A DNA stretch of 64,000 nt from Lepiota brunneoincarnata (taxonomy: Eukaryota; Basidiomycota; Agaricomycetes; Agaricales; Agaricaceae). The stretch's first letter is position 1. The number at the start of each line of letters is the position of its first letter. A program made the translations under genes and the position numbers. Below are positions 21,954 to 32,654 of the stretch, piece by piece. The stretch is taken from assembly GCA_023014365.1 (NCBI GenBank), contig JAEBUN010000062.1:79979-143978 (forward strand). Direction: 5' to 3'. Below the pieces are notes generated by a model. The model was not told where the DNA came from. It searched no databases and was given only the letters and a program-made list of their open reading frames with translations.

Positions 21954-23700
21954 TTTATGGTGTGGAGGGGCTTGACCATTTCGGTCAAGTAGTGCATCTG
22001 CGAAGTGTCTGTTCCTTGCTGGTAGTTATCTTTGTCATATGTTTTTGGTGTTTTGGATCGTTATTTGTGGGGTGTCTGATCTGTTGGTCTGCCTCTTTTA
22101 ATAGTTCGGCTTCCTTTTCTCTTTCTTCACGTTTTTCTCAGAGTCTATTGCTCCTGCGTATTTCTTGTCCTTGTATAGCTTGCAGTTCAATCACTCGCTG
22201 TTGGATTTCGGATAGTCGGTTACTGGGGAGGTCTTCACCATTTGGGTCAAGCCTGGTGTCGGCCTTGACATATTCGGATGGGTTAGTTGTGTCACTGGGT
22301 GAGTCGTTCTCATAATATCGACTCAGGCAGTCTGCTATCTTATTATATTCCCCTTTTATGTAGGTTATGTCAAAATCAAACCTGAGATAAGAATTCGGTC
22401 CATCTGTGCTGTCGACGTGATAGCCAGTGCTTGGGTATTGAAGAATTCCAATGCTTTGTGGTCTGTAATTACATGTATTGGGTATCCCACAAGCTTATCT
22501 TCCCATTTCATCAGTGCTTCTAGTATTGCAAGGGTCTCCATTTCGTGGACAGCGTAGTTCTGTTGTGCTGGTGTGAATTTTCAGGACATTAGTCCTGCTG
22601 GTCTGCATTTGTCCCACGTAGGTCCTTGGCCATACATAGCTCCAATGCCTGATTTTGAGGCATCACAGATCACCCATATGGGTTCACCTGATCGTGGATC
22701 TATAGGTTTTAGTACTGGGGTTTTGCAGCAAATGTGCTTGATCATGTCAAAGCATCGTTGGTGGAGTGGTCGCCAGTGGAATGGTGTTCCGTTTTGTGTT
22801 ATGGCCATTAGGGGGCTAGTGTACACGTTTATGTTGGGTAAGAAGTTCGCTAAGTAATTTATGAGTCCTACAAATTTCTGAACATCATTATAGTTGCGTG
22901 GTACCCGCCAATCTCGGATGCGTGCTAGTTTGTCTGTGTCGGGGTGTATGCCTTGGCTGTCAATTTTGTGACCCAGGCAGTCAATTTCGTCAGCATATAA
23001 TTGACATTTTGAGGCTTTCAGGTATAGGTGTTCTCTCCGAAGTCGGTTAAACACTATTCTTAGGTGTCTCTCGTGGTCCTCAATGGAGTCAGAGTAGACA
23101 AATATGTCATCGAGGTATACATGCACGCATAAGCCTATAACATCACAGAAGATGTGGGTCATCAATCTTTGAAAGGTTGCTGGTGCGTTGCAGTCCCCTT
23201 GTTGCATTATGTTGCTGACATAGGTGCCTGAGATTGTTGTGAAGGCTGTTTTGTCAATATCATGTGCGACTATTTGTACTTGTTTGTATGCATCTGACAA
23301 GTCAATTTTTGACCTGTATTTTGCTCATGCGACGTCTTCTCGGATAGTTTCTTGGTCTGGTAATGGCGTTACATCTTTTATGGTGTTATCGTTTCGTTGA
23401 CAAGCATCAATTACGGTACGAAGTTTACCATCTTTCTTTGGGATGCATAGTAATGGGGCAGCTTGGCTTACAGGCTTGGGTACCCACCAGTTGGCGTTAA
23501 TATACCTGTTCATCTTTTCATGAAATTGGTCTCGCATTGAGTGTGGGCACCGTGGTAGGTGATAGTGATATTGTTTTTCTTCATCTATTAGGTTTATTTC
23601 ATGATTGACCACTCTCAGTGGTGGTAGTTCATCCGGTACGCCTTTCATGATGTCATGGTATTCGTCATACCATTGTTTTCTCAAATTTGGAATATCCTCA
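21954..23700 (-). pseudogene. Reverse transcriptase and RNase H, element 3
   Basis: RT shows CIPKKDGKLRTVIDACQRN, the YLDD box in CVHVYLDDIFVYSD (about 23,110) and LYLKASKCQ. RNase H shows VICDASKSGIGA and VITDHKALEFF. Breaks are TGA at 23,325-23,327 and 22,581-22,583 and a frameshift at about 22,410. A further frameshift at about 23,740 separates it from the protease frame. Confidence 0.88.
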
Positions 23701-23739
23701 GGTGTATTGTGTGTTTCACAGGCATTTTCCTTTATCTGG

Positions 23740-24981
23740 TGGAGGTTTTTCTCTCACTAGGTCCCGTTTTTCCTTGAATGATTCTTGGATGTCTGTGAAT
23801 GGGTCCTTTTGGTTGATTGGTAATTGTTTGGGGTGTAGTCAAAACATTTCTGAAGTTCGAGTGTTTCGAAATGTTTGGGGTTGAGATACCTCATGTTGCC
23901 ATGTCATTCAGTATGTGTTATGTGGTTCTGCTTCTTGTGATGGCCATAAGTCTGATACCATCATGTTCCATTCTTTAGGCATGCAAGGATCGAAGTATAG
24001 TTCATACTTCTTTTGGTGTATTGGGTTGTCAATAAGTTTTCTTGTGTCATTTTTTGCGCCTGTTTTTGATGTATCTTCCTCTATTTCGGTTACCAGGTCC
24101 TCCAGTCGTATTTTGGAGCTAGTTGGTTCACAGTAGTGGGAATTATTGATCCCTCTATTTGTATGTATTTGTTTTTCAGGTGTACCCCTATCCTTATTGA
24201 TAAGATTTTGGTATTCATCTGTAGTCATCAATATGTGTGGGCTTGTATCTGGTAATTTCGGTGTTTGGTGAGTGTTATTCTCATCCTCAATTTCTTCAAT
24301 TGTGACATGGTTTTTCTTTCCTTTCGTTGTTTGTTTGTTTGTAAGGGTATCCAGGGTTGTCATATTCTGCCCCTCCCCCTTCATTTGATTGTCCATGAGT
24401 CAATGTCGAATTTTTTCAGTGGTTCTATGTCTGCGTAGACGTGAATCAGTTTCATCAGCCATCGATAGTGCTGGTATACGTTCACCATTTATTATGATGG
24501 TATTGCTTTCAAGGTCCAGTTTGACCTTGTTTGCTCTCATGAATGGCATTCCGATTATCATATCGTATCGGTCAAAGTTGGCTATGTCCACATATGTATT
24601 TGTTTTGGTTTTTCCGAGAGTTATTGGTACGTTTGCACCATATTTGATCATGGATCTACTACCCACTGTTCCTAGTTGTAGGATATGTGGGTCAATCAGT
24701 TCATGTACGCGGATTTGCGCTACCTCAGCAAATGATGGGGTTATTCCTGTCATTGTGCTTCCGGAGTCCCATAGTGCCCATGCCTCAATATCTCCAATTT
24801 TTACCAAGGACGCTAGGCATCTTTTCTCATTGTTTGTGGGTTGAGGGCATGTGATTTGGTCTTTTTCTTTGGTGAGTTTTACCCTCATTTTCGCAATGTG
24901 GTCATCATTGTGACATTCTCCTGTCACAGATGGGGTTACTGTTATTGCTGCATTAAAGTCAATATCAGATGCATCAGTCAT
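23740..24981 (-). pseudogene. Aspartic protease and linker, element 3
   Basis: The protease motif is ALWDSGSTMTGITP (about 24,760), with the second signature MIIGMPFMRANKV. The ATG (24,981) overlaps the end of gag by eight bases, so pol starts by reinitiation or frameshift. TGA codons at 24,402, 23,910 and 23,841 break the linker, each at a likely former CGA. Confidence 0.8.
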
Positions 24982-27709
24982 CCTCTATCCATTCATAGTC
25001 TGTAATTTCGACTTCAGTGGCATTCTCATCACTATTGTTCTCATCATCATCAAGTAGTGAGTGGTTATGAGAATTCTCAAGTTCAATGTCATTATTTGAC
25101 TCATTCATGTCTTTCTCAGGTTCTTCACCGTTATCACTATGTGCTGCACGTAAATGTAGGTATTTCCTTGGTTCGGTACATTGGTTTGCAAAGTGGTTAC
25201 CTCCACATCTGAAGCATTTTATTTGAGGGGCTTTCCCTTTGTTTTCAGTAGTTGTGGGTTTGTTTCTATGGTCTCATGTATCTTGTTTCCCTGGTTTTAG
25301 TGGTTTTTCAGGTTTACGATTGGTATAATTTATGTTATGAAGTCTTGATTGGTTGCCTATTGTAGGATGGTGATCTCATTGATCTTGTTGATTCTCAGGG
25401 TTGCGATATTTACGAAGTTCAGTATTCTGTGATTGGGTAATGTTGTTCCGTGGTCTTGGGATTGTTACCCGAGTTGTTGATCGCCATTTATATGAGTCAT
25501 AGGTGGGTTTTGGGGTATGGTGATGAGACATGTTCTGAAGGTCCCATCCCTTCACATAGAATGAATGTTGTTTGGTAGATGCTTCATAAGCTACTGCAAA
25601 GTCTCGAAATTCCTCTGGGCTGTTGATTTCTGGCTGTAGGCGTGATGTTGTAAATAGGAACTGTAGCATATCTGCAGGTAGTTCCTGCAAGAATTTCTGG
25701 AGCAGGCTGTAGCTGTCTGGTTGTATCATCATGCATGATGCATGGTCCATCAGGTTTTCCCAGAAAATTTGTACACCCAGTTTTGGGTCATATTTTGTAT
25801 TTTTGAAGTTTTCGTGAGCTTCGAAAGTTGAGGTTGGTTGCACAAATCGGTCATATAACGCCATTATAGCATTGTCAAATGTCCATGCTTGTTGTGTGCT
25901 CATTGTTCCTGTAACGTGTCACATTACATGTTCTTTTGCTTGTCCTCTGAGGTATCGAGGTAGGCTAAAGAGTCTTTTCTGGTCTTTATCAAATTCGGGT
26001 CCTCCTAGGCCTTGGAGGAAATACTCAAGGCAAAGTGATGTTACAAATCATTCAAGATCTCGAAATCTTGGACTTCCTTTATATGTTTCAGCTCCATCGT
26101 CTGATGGTCCTTTAGGTTTGCTCTTATCACGAGGGTCTGGGGGATGGGATAAGTAGCGATCAATTATATCTCTTAATTGTTGATGCATGCGCTCCTTATG
26201 AGCAGTGATAGCATCAGTCACACCCTGATGTCCCATTGGTCCTGGGATCAGTTGGGGCAATGATAGTGTGGGTAGTGGTGCAGTTATGAGTTGTATACCC
26301 TGACTTAAGTTGTTATTATTGATCGGGGTGTGTATATTAGCCATGTTATTAAGTCGTTGTGGGTGTATATAGGTGTTGCGTGATGGTACACAGCTATTAG
26401 GATATCTCGTAGTTGTGGCAGTATTTACTCGTATGGGAGGGATGCGATCATTTGAGAAGGGCGGTCGGGGGTTAGGGTTTGTAGTGGTAATTGGGGCCAA
26501 AGTTGGGCATTGTTGTCGTGAGGTCAGTGTGGTTATCGTAGGTGTGTTACGAATGGTGTTTGAGGTTGGGCGAGGTGCCCCTTGTGTAGGCACGGTTGCT
26601 CGTATTGCGGTTGGTCACATCACGTTGAGTGGTTGGATTGTCCATATATTAGTTGTTGGGTTTGTGTGGGTTGTTGTCCTTGGTGCCTGCGGTGGGGTAT
26701 CCCTTGTTGATCTGTTTTCTACTGCTGTGGACGTGTTGGGTCGAGAGTTGGTCGCATCGTCCTTGAAATGGACTGTTGGGCCTGTTCTTCCTGTATCTTG
26801 TGAGGGATCTGGTCTAAGTTCAATTCGTTGTATGTGTGACAGTCCGGCATTAATTGGTGATCGAGTTGCTATGTTGTACCAAGTAGGCGTTTGTAGTGGT
26901 GAAGGGCCTACTGATGCCATTCCTCGGGGCATATTTCCATGTTTGATGGATTGTTCCTGGGCTGCCACCCGGCGTCGGTATATTTCACTAGATTCATCAG
27001 GATTCCTTGGGTTGAATAAGCTTTCGTTAGCTTGATCAATAGTATGAAGGGACGCAGCATCAGAGGGTGCTCTTTCTCCAGTCCTGATTGGTATGTTGAC
27101 TGGGTCCCTGTGTTGGGTGTGCTCGGTGTGGAATCATTCGAATATGCCACTAATTGGCATAGATGAGTTTGAGTGTTGTCTCTCAGCTCGGGTGCGTATG
27201 TATACCATGGCAATTTCGCCAATGGTGTTCATTAGCATTTTTGGGTAATTTTCATTCTCCTCAAAGTACTCACCTATTCCAGCTTTTTGGAATAAGTGTT
27301 GTGTCTCCCTTCGTGCTTCTTCTATGATAGCTTCACGTCGTTTCATGCTATCAATTTCGTAGATGTCCCAAATGTTGTGTAATCGGAGGTCAACAATCTC
27401 CAGAGATTCAGTAAGGGTGCGTTCTGGTTTTGCATGGTAGCAGTAGCTATTTGGTGTGGGTTCTGGTGTTACATCGCGTTCGGTATTCATCGTAGTTTCA
27501 TTGGGTTCTGGGGTGAGGTCCTGTTGTGTTTCCTCAATCTCTTCCTGGGTTTCCTGGGTATTATCAGGCCATTGTGCCACTCGTAACGTATATGGGTTGT
27601 GTTCCCAATAGTTATAGTCCCTTCCGGTATGGTATTGTTGATGGTTACTCGTGTGGGGTATGTTGGGGGTTGCCCTATGAGATTCGTATTGTGGTCCTAT
27701 TGGGTTCAT
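24974..27709 (-). pseudogene. Gag of element 3 with zinc knuckle
   Basis: A single frame runs from ATG 27,709 to its own stop at 24,974-24,976, interrupted only by TGA codons (27,136, 26,617, 26,050, 25,921, 25,378, 25,276; first bases on the minus strand). It contains a capsid region (LYDRFVQPTSTFEAHENF ... FLQELPADMLQF) and one CX2CX4HX4C knuckle (CFRCGGNHFANQC, about 25,210). There is no frameshift over 2.7 kb, so point mutation alone has inactivated it. Confidence 0.88.
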
Positions 27710-27855
27710 TTTTTACGAGTTGTTGGTTGGTGGTTTGTGTAGTGCAGAAGTGTGAGGCGAAACACAAGAGTTGGAGGGTGAGAGATGAGAGGTAAAGCTG
27801 AGAGGTGGGAGGCGTTGGTGTACAGTATCTGTAGATCAAAAAAATTGAAACACGT

Positions 27856-28010
27856 TGACGTTCCAGGTATAATTACACTTAGAATTACGGTCAGAATTCA
27901 ATCTGAACGGTCTCTGCGATGAGAGTTGATGATTAAAAGTGTAACTACTGTGACCGTTACTACCGGTCACACTATGTAGGATAGACGAGAATATGTAGCT
28001 ACCAGTTACA
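27856..28010 (-). repeat. 5' LTR of element 3
   Basis: 155 bp, 150 of 155 positions identical to the 3' LTR. I see no obvious tRNA-complementary primer site just inside (27,855 downward), so priming may be by another route. Confidence 0.93.
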
Positions 28011-28116
28011 TGCAGGGTTTGAAGTCTGGTATTTGGGTTCCTGATCTGGAGATTCTACTTCTCGATTTGGGAGGAGGTGATGGAGTTTCTTGGGCTGAGA
28101 ACTTCTTTGGAGGCAT
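28011..28116 (-). pseudogene. N-terminal gag of element 4
   Basis: ATG at 28,116 opens MPPKKFSAQETPSPPPKSRS..., which is cut by the element 3 LTR at 28,010. The downstream gag piece is at 17,912-18,234. Confidence 0.65.
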
Positions 28117-28128
28117 GGTGGCAGTTGT

Positions 28129-28386
28129 CTAGCAATTGATTATCACTAGAAGAATGTAAAATTGGGTTGCAATGATGGATATTCCTGAGTATAGGTTCCA
28201 CAATCTGACGACACAGCAGTGGCAGGGGCACATGATGCGTTCAAGTTCTAGGGTGATTATTCAGTAGGTGATAAGAGTGGTGATGGAGGTGAAGATGAAA
28301 ATGAGTAGGTAAGCCAGGTCTTCTAGTGGGGAGAGGTTGAGGGACATAGCAATGGCTACACAGAGGGGTGGTTTTCTTTCATACAT
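28129..28386 (-). pseudogene. Small leader ORF of element 4, hydrophobic, one TGA
   Basis: Between the LTR and gag an 85-codon frame starts at 28,386 and ends with TAG at 28,129, 12 bases before the gag ATG. TGA at 28,261-28,263 divides it. It has one clear hydrophobic stretch (DLAYLLIFIFTSITTL) and a Cys-rich part (CPCHCC). The first 41 codons are preserved in an inverted copy at 28,935-29,060. The function is unknown. Confidence 0.45.
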
Positions 28387-28441
28387 CGTTTTGAACAACC
28401 AGAGTACCTCGATGTATTCAGTACATCAACAGAGCAGAGTA
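28272..28441 (+). repeat. Left arm of an inverted repeat around an LTR
   Basis: About 170 bp that is the complement, with scattered changes, of 28,873-29,042. It belongs to the element 4 leader. Confidence 0.85.
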
Positions 28442-28487
28442 GAGTAGAGGGTGAGCAGAGGATAAGCAGCAGAGTATCTTAGTGTTT

Positions 28488-28872
28488 TGTTACCTGGGTT
28501 AGGGGTTCACTCTTGAGTAGTACAGAGTTCAACACAGGATGTCTATACAGACTTGGTCCTGTCCTACTAAGCATGACTTGGAGATGACAAAGCACTATAG
28601 TCCAGCCAGTTTAGAGGCAAAGAGTTATAGGAGGCAAGAACTTTATAACACTAAGATAAGGATACAAGGTGATGTACTGTATCCTTATATACTTCTAAGT
28701 GTGGCTGTACTCCTACTATAATAGTCCGGACCAGAGTAATTATGAGTCAGAGATAAAGAACACAAGGCATAAACTAAGAATAGTCCTTCTGATGTACACT
28801 ACTGATAGTTTCATAGTGACATGGGAATGTAGACTAAAAATAACTGTCCTTCTGATCAGACTTCTGATAACA
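28488..28872 (-). repeat. LTR of the element 2/4 family, minus orientation
   Basis: 385 bp, homologous to 17,529-17,911 and 31,144-31,529. It precedes the element 4 leader and gag and is probably its 5' LTR. The flanking pentamers do not match. Confidence 0.88.
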
Positions 28873-29042
28873 TCTACTCTGCTCTGCTTAACTGATGTAC
28901 TGAACATGTCAAGATACTCTGGTCATCAAACACAATGTATGAAAAGAAACTACCTCTCTGTGTAGCAATCACTATGTCCTTGAACCTCTCTCCACCAAAA
29001 GACCTGGCTTACCTACTCATTTTCATTTTCACTACCTCCACT
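28873..29042 (-). repeat. Right arm of the inverted repeat
   Basis: It begins at the LTR edge with TCTACTCTGCTCTG and mirrors the element 4 leader. Confidence 0.85.
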
Positions 29043-29060
29043 AATATACCAAATTTTTGA
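28935..29060 (+). CDS. 41-residue hydrophobic peptide, copy of the element 4 leader ORF
   Basis: It starts MYEKKLPLCVAI and contains DLAYLLIFIFT. It has the same length and frame as the first 41 codons of the mirror copy. Most differences between the two copies are single bases that keep the frame. It is a putative single-pass membrane peptide; expression is unproven. Confidence 0.3.
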   Translation: MYEKKLPLCVAITMSLNLSPPKDLAYLLIFIFTTSTNIPNF

Positions 29061-29852
29061 ATATACCTGAAAAATCGAATTTATTTGAATTATACCCTCA
29101 GAATTGAGGCAGAAACTCTTGATAACCCTTAGCTATAGGGAATAAGAGGGCCAGAACAAGTCCCAAGTTGCTGGCCAGGCAAGGAAATACCTAGGATGTG
29201 ACCTAAGGCCCTAATATGTCAACCCATTGGCCAAGGAATAATTAGTGATTAAGGATACATCATGGGTATACATATGTTCCTAGCTACATTTATCCAAAGC
29301 CACAAACCAAGGGAAAAGAGAGTAAAACTTGACAGTTTATGATTGGAGGGGTTGCCTGAAGAAGGAACAAGGCTGCCTGATTTATTCACTAAAGTTTAGA
29401 TGCCTGGAGGAGATTCAAGGAACTCCAGGAGACTAAAATGGAAGGAGCCAACCCAATTATGGTGCCAAAACATTGGATAACTTAGTTGGGAAATGGGCCC
29501 CAATCATGAAACATAGGGAGAACTGCCAATGGGGTGAGTAGGAGGATGCATCAGCTATATGATATCATGTAGAATGGAAAAGCTAGAAAGGAAAAGGATG
29601 CATAAGCTATTCCTAAATATGTATGAAGCACTGCATGTATTAGTAGTAGAAAATAAGGCCATCAAGGGGGGGGGGGGGGCAGGACAAGCAATCTGCTGGG
29701 ATTCTTTCTCCCCATTGATTATGGTGTTTAACATCTCATTTGACTGTCTGAACATGCCTGTTTGTCTGTGGAGTGATTGCTTCCTAGCTAAGACATTCAC
29801 AAATGCCCAAGATTGATTGCTAGCTTGAGGACCACTCATCTTGGGGACATCT
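29061..29852. other. Non-coding spacer with a G14 tract
   Basis: No gene is seen; the short frames on both strands are not protein-like. A run of 14 G lies at 29,666-29,679. Confidence 0.5.
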
Positions 29853-30562
29853 TGTTATGATCCTTGCTCCTTCTGTATCCAAAGATAACCAGAGAAGGCC
29901 TTCAATCACTTTACAAGGTGTCTGAGATAGTTGGCCTTGCAAAGCTTAGTAGATCATGCTCAGTGAGATAACAAGGGAACATGCCAAGTTAAGGCAGAGA
30001 GGTTAATGACTGCTGTAAACAAGATTAAAGCTTAAGGCTTTAATCTCTACTAGTACAAGCCTTTATATACCTATGAGATACCGTATACTCATTATAGGTT
30101 ATTGGGCTATTCTACTTGTCCTGCACAGCCTTGGCCATAATGTGCATCTTAGCTGATGACATCCTACTGCTATTTCTATCTTACAATGAGTCACTGTCCT
30201 CATTCTCCATTCCACTGCTATGCAATGTTCCATCACTTTCATCTGACTCATAATTCTCTTCTCCTGATCCTATCTCTATAGGTTCTTCTTCATTCTCACT
30301 TTCCACTCTTTCAGTGCTTCTATCTGTGCTAGAGGTTGGATTGGTTGATCCATAGCTATCTCCTTCCTCCTCAGGGTATTCCAGAATATCCTCCAAGGTG
30401 ATCTCCATTCCTGCATCTCTTGCCAAGTCCTGCATGATGCTGTAGTACTCCTCTTCTTCATTCTCATACTCCTGTGCCTGTAGCTAGTCTGTGGTCTCCT
30501 GTACTCATCTTGTAAAGTTAAATACTTGTTCCAGTTCCTCTCTGTCTGGACTGTTCATAATA
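29853..30562 (-). repeat. 3' LTR of the non-autonomous element (copy A)
   Basis: 710 bp. The outer CA has mutated to TA at 30,561-30,562. It contains the C-terminal part of the element ORF. Confidence 0.8.
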
Positions 30563-31594
30563 TTATCCCCTTCATAAGGTCTGATGTCCTCATCAGACAT
30601 ATCCTCAGTATAGTCCAACAGGCTCTCCTGTGATGTTGGATTTGGTGATGGGGTACCAGTCAAAGTAGGGGTCAGGTTTTGGAGAGTTGCTTTGGTAGCT
30701 TGGTAGTCTGGAGACAGCAGGTCTTGGGTAAGGTCAATGACAAGGGGTTTTCTAAAGTGAGTGGTGATGGGTGCATTGAAAGACCAGTTCAGGAAGTCAG
30801 TGGCTTCTGCCAGCAGATGTGGTAGGGGTGTTGGTGGCTAGAATGATGATGGGGGCACCTTGAATTTGGGTGTGGAGGGGCCTGGCTGAGGTAGGGCATT
30901 GTTCAGCATTTGCAACAATGTGTCAAATATTGTTGTTTGTGGCTTTGTGTGTGAGGGATTGAGCTCTGCTTGGTATTCCTCATGGGCAGTGATACAGGCT
31001 GGGTACCATACTTGCAGGTTGATGCTGGTAAGGGTTTCTTTTGCAGTGCTTCTCATAATGGCTGGGGGCAATCTTTCAACAATATTGACATTGGTAGCGC
31101 AGGCATCCTGCTTTGATATGGCTGAGTCAATGGCAGCAATTGCTGTTACCCAGGTTAGGGGTTCGCTCTTGAGTAGCACAGGGTTCAACACAGGATGTCT
31201 ATACAGACTTGGTCCTGTCCTACTAAGTGTGACTTGGAGACGACAAAGCACTATAGTCCAGCCTGGTTTAGAGGCAAAGAGTTATAGGAGGCAAGAACTT
31301 TATAACACTAAGATAAGGATACAAGGTATTGTACTGTATCCTTATATACTTCTAAGTGTGGCTGTACTCCTACTATAATAGTCTGGACCAGAGTAGCTAT
31401 GAGTCAGAGATAAGAAACATGAGGCATATACTAAGAATAGTCCTTCTGATATACACTACTGATGGTTTCATAGTGACATGGGAATATAAGCTAAAAATAA
31501 CTGTCCTTCTGATAAGACTTCTGATAACAATTGCAGCAAGTTCTGGTGGTGGATATGTGAGTGGTGGTAGTCCCAGTGGGGGCATCATTAGAAG
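30181..31594 (-). pseudogene. ORF of the non-autonomous element running into the 3' LTR
   Basis: Once the solo LTR (31,144-31,529 plus one target copy) is set aside, one frame runs from about 31,589 (two adjacent ATG codons just inside the 5' LTR) to the stop at 30,181, about 340 codons. It crosses the LTR border at about 30,562 in frame. Three nonsense codons break it: TAG at 30,838-30,840, and TGA and TAG near 30,505 and 30,484. The N-terminal part is helical (TIFDTLLQMLNNALPQPG). The C-terminal part is strongly acidic (Glu/Ser/Asp) and equals the LTR-encoded protein of copy C. No known domain is recognised. Confidence 0.6.
31144..31529 (-). repeat. Solo LTR of the element 2/4 family with ATTGC duplication
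   Basis: 386 bp, flanked by ATTGC on both sides (31,139-31,143 and 31,530-31,534). This is a clean insertion followed by LTR-LTR recombination, inside the ORF of the non-autonomous element. Confidence 0.95.
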
Positions 31595-32305
31595 TGTTAT
31601 GATCCATGCTCCTTCTGTATCCAAGGATAACTGGAGACAGCCTTCAATCACTCTACAAGGTGTCCGAGACGGTTGGCCTTGCAGAGCTTAGTGGATCGTA
31701 CTCAATGAGATAACAAGGGAACACACCAAGTTAAGGCAGAGAGGGTTAATGACCACTGTTAACAAGATTAAAGCTTGAGGCTTTAATCTCTACTTGTACA
31801 GGCCTTATATACCTATGAGATACTATATACTCATTATAGGTTATTGGGCTGTTCTACTTGTCCTGCACAGTCTTGACCATGATGCGCATCCTAGCTGATG
31901 GCATCCTACTGCTATTTATATCTTACAATGAGTCAGTGTCCTTGTTCTCCATTCCACTGCTGTGCGATGTTCTATCACTTTCCTCTGACTCATAATTCTC
32001 TTCTCCCAATTCTATCTCCATGGATCCTCTTCCATTCTTGCTCTCCATTCTCTCAGTGCTTCCATCTGTATCGGAGGTTGGATCAGTTGATCCATGGCTA
32101 TCTTCTTTGTCCTCGGGGTATTCCAGAATATCCTCCAGAGTTATCTCCATTCCTGCTTCTCTTGCCAAGTCCTGCATGGTGCTATAGTATTCCCCTTCTT
32201 CATCTTCATATTCCTATGCTTGCAACTGGTCTGTAGTTTCCTGTACCCATCTTGTAAAGTCAAATAGTTGTTCCTGTTCCTCTCGGTCCTGGACTGTTCA
32301 TAACA
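31595..32305 (-). repeat. 5' LTR of the non-autonomous element (copy B)
   Basis: 711 bp, TGTTATGATCC ... TTCATAACA on the plus strand. Its copy of the acidic ORF (31,923-32,177 and upstream) is broken by a one-base insertion after MNSP and by a TAG. Confidence 0.85.
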
Positions 32306-32427
32306 CTGTCCTCAGCTTGAGGGAGAGTGTCATATTTACATAAGCTTATGGACATGCTGCCCCCCCCCCTTTTTTTTAGGCCTGATAGAGTATATGGACC
32401 CACTGTTTTCCTTTATGCATTTGCAAT
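32306..32427. other. Short spacer with C9 and T8 tracts
   Basis: Between the copy B LTR and the TIR element. It holds the only TAAGCTTA outside the first 14 kb (32,341) and adjacent C and T homopolymers (about 32,361-32,378). Confidence 0.5.
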
Positions 32428-32654
32428 TAGGGCTGCCAAAGTTCAGTTCAGAACTTTGGTTCAAACCTGAACCTCCTGAACTGAACCCAAAGGTGCAGTC
32501 TGGTTCAGGTTCAGGTTTGAATCTTGGCCTGCCAACTTGGTTCATGGTTTAGGCATAAGTATAAGGAGCCTGAATGTGCCTGAACATGTTTGAACACATT
32601 CAAATGCACCGCAGCAACTAGAGAGGGAGTGGGAGGGAGGCAGCATGGTGTTTG

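Larger units (their letters stand above)
18235..28010 (-). mobile_element. Complete Ty3/gypsy retrotransposon with 155-bp LTRs (element 3)
   Basis: Two 155-bp LTRs (TG...CA) bound gag, protease, RT, RNase H, integrase with chromodomain and a further 533-codon ORF, all on the minus strand. The LTRs differ at 5 of 155 positions. At least 12 in-frame TGA codons and several indels break gag-pol. It lies inside the gag of element 4, but flanking pentamers (TGCGT, TGCAG) do not match exactly, and a middle part of the host gag is missing, so the insertion was followed by a deletion or recombination. Confidence 0.9.
29853..32305 (-). mobile_element. Non-autonomous LTR retrotransposon with about 710-bp LTRs
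   Basis: Two homologous direct repeats (29,853-30,562 and 31,595-32,305) with TGTTATGA...TCATAACA-type ends bound a 1-kb interior that has one minus-strand ORF and no pol. The interior is split by a solo LTR of another family. The element lacks any enzyme gene, so it would depend on another element. Outer pentamers (CATCT, CTGTC) do not match. Confidence 0.75.

Noticed and set aside
18235..28010. Simple target-site duplication for element 3
   Set aside because: Flanks TGCGT and TGCAG share only TGC, and host gag sequence is missing between the two sides, so a clean insertion is not supported.
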